This document shows positions 5,421-5,485 of a stretch of DNA of 5,485 nucleotides, one piece after another (position 1 is the first letter of the stretch; each line of letters opens with the position of its first letter). The stretch spans positions 1 through 5,485 of the forward strand of contig NZHI01000059.1 in assembly GCA_002691345.1 (NCBI GenBank), written 5' to 3'. The position numbers and the translations under genes are program-made. The notes under the pieces are model-generated. The model ran no database searches. It was not told where the DNA came from and saw nothing but the letters and a program-made list of their open reading frames with translations. The stretch comes from Synechococcus sp. MED650 (GTDB taxonomy: Bacteria > Cyanobacteriota > Cyanobacteriia > PCC-6307 > Cyanobiaceae).

Positions 5421-5485
5421 ATGACCACGACTCTGACGCGACCAGCCGACGGCGAAGGCAGTGTGCAGGTCCACCAGGATCCAGC
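5421..5485 (+). CDS. chlL: Light-independent protochlorophyllide reductase Fe protein ChlL, N-terminal part only
   Basis: From the ATG at 5421 the frame reads [20 protein letters not shown] and is cut by the window edge after 21 codons. This is the low-complexity N-terminal extension that marine Synechococcus ChlL carries ahead of the nucleotide-binding core; the P-loop (GKGGIGKS) and the two Cys ligands of the bridging [4Fe-4S] cluster lie beyond the window. ChlL is a NifH-like homodimer that uses MgATP hydrolysis to pass electrons to the ChlNB complex. Its place directly after chlN-chlB on the same strand supports the call. It has a weak ribosome site (AGGT 7 bases upstream) and is preceded by a structured 150-base spacer, so its expression may be set separately from chlNB. 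Confidence 0.93.
   Translation, partial: MTTTLTRPADGEGSVQVHQDP

Overview
The window comes from an alpha-cyanobacterium of the marine Synechococcus/Prochlorococcus group, more likely Synechococcus because of its fairly high GC content. Two things point there. A CsoS-type (alpha) carboxysome shell gene and a csoS1D gene flank an rdgB/HAM1 gene. The dark-operative protochlorophyllide reductase genes chlN, chlB and chlL follow directly. This neighbourhood is familiar in marine picocyanobacteria, so most of the window is known biology.

Layout from left to right. Positions 1-83 (minus) hold the first 27 codons of csoS1, the hexameric carboxysome shell protein; the rest lies outside the window. Positions 84-415 are a gene-free divergent regulatory region rich in inverted and direct repeats. 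Positions 416-1021 (plus) encode a HAM1/RdgB-family nucleotide pyrophosphatase with unusual residues in its C-terminal substrate-binding motifs. After only 9 bases comes the convergent csoS1D (1031-1816, minus), a tandem-BMC shell protein with the gated-pore Glu-Arg pair. A 119-base divergent spacer separates it from a small conserved-looking protein of unknown function (1936-2313, plus). Then come chlN (2414-3691) and chlB (3696-5270), only 4 bases apart and certainly co-transcribed. A 150-base AT-richer gap with a terminator- or attenuator-like hairpin follows, and then the first 21 codons of chlL (5421 onward).

How the genes work together. CsoS1 and CsoS1D build the carboxysome shell around Rubisco. 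CsoS1D is thought to provide a large gated pore. ChlN and ChlB form the catalytic NB heterotetramer of light-independent protochlorophyllide reductase, and ChlL is its ATP-driven Fe-protein electron donor. All NB-cluster ligands (ChlN Cys17, Cys42, Cys103 and ChlB Asp36) and the proposed proton donor ChlB Asp290 are present, so the enzyme looks functional. RdgB is a housekeeping nucleotide-pool enzyme inserted in opposite orientation between csoS1D and csoS1.

I found no clear undescribed multi-gene system. The parts worth a second look are non-coding: the csoS1/rdgB divergent region (an 8-bp-arm dyad with LysR-type geometry, a 12-base repeat with a related copy upstream of the 125-residue gene, and two 10-bp palindromes), and the chlB-chlL spacer (an 11-codon ORF overlapping the chlB stop, a hairpin followed by a T-rich run, and a GAAA-loop hairpin). 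The altered RdgB motifs and the unknown 125-residue protein are the main coding-level oddities.
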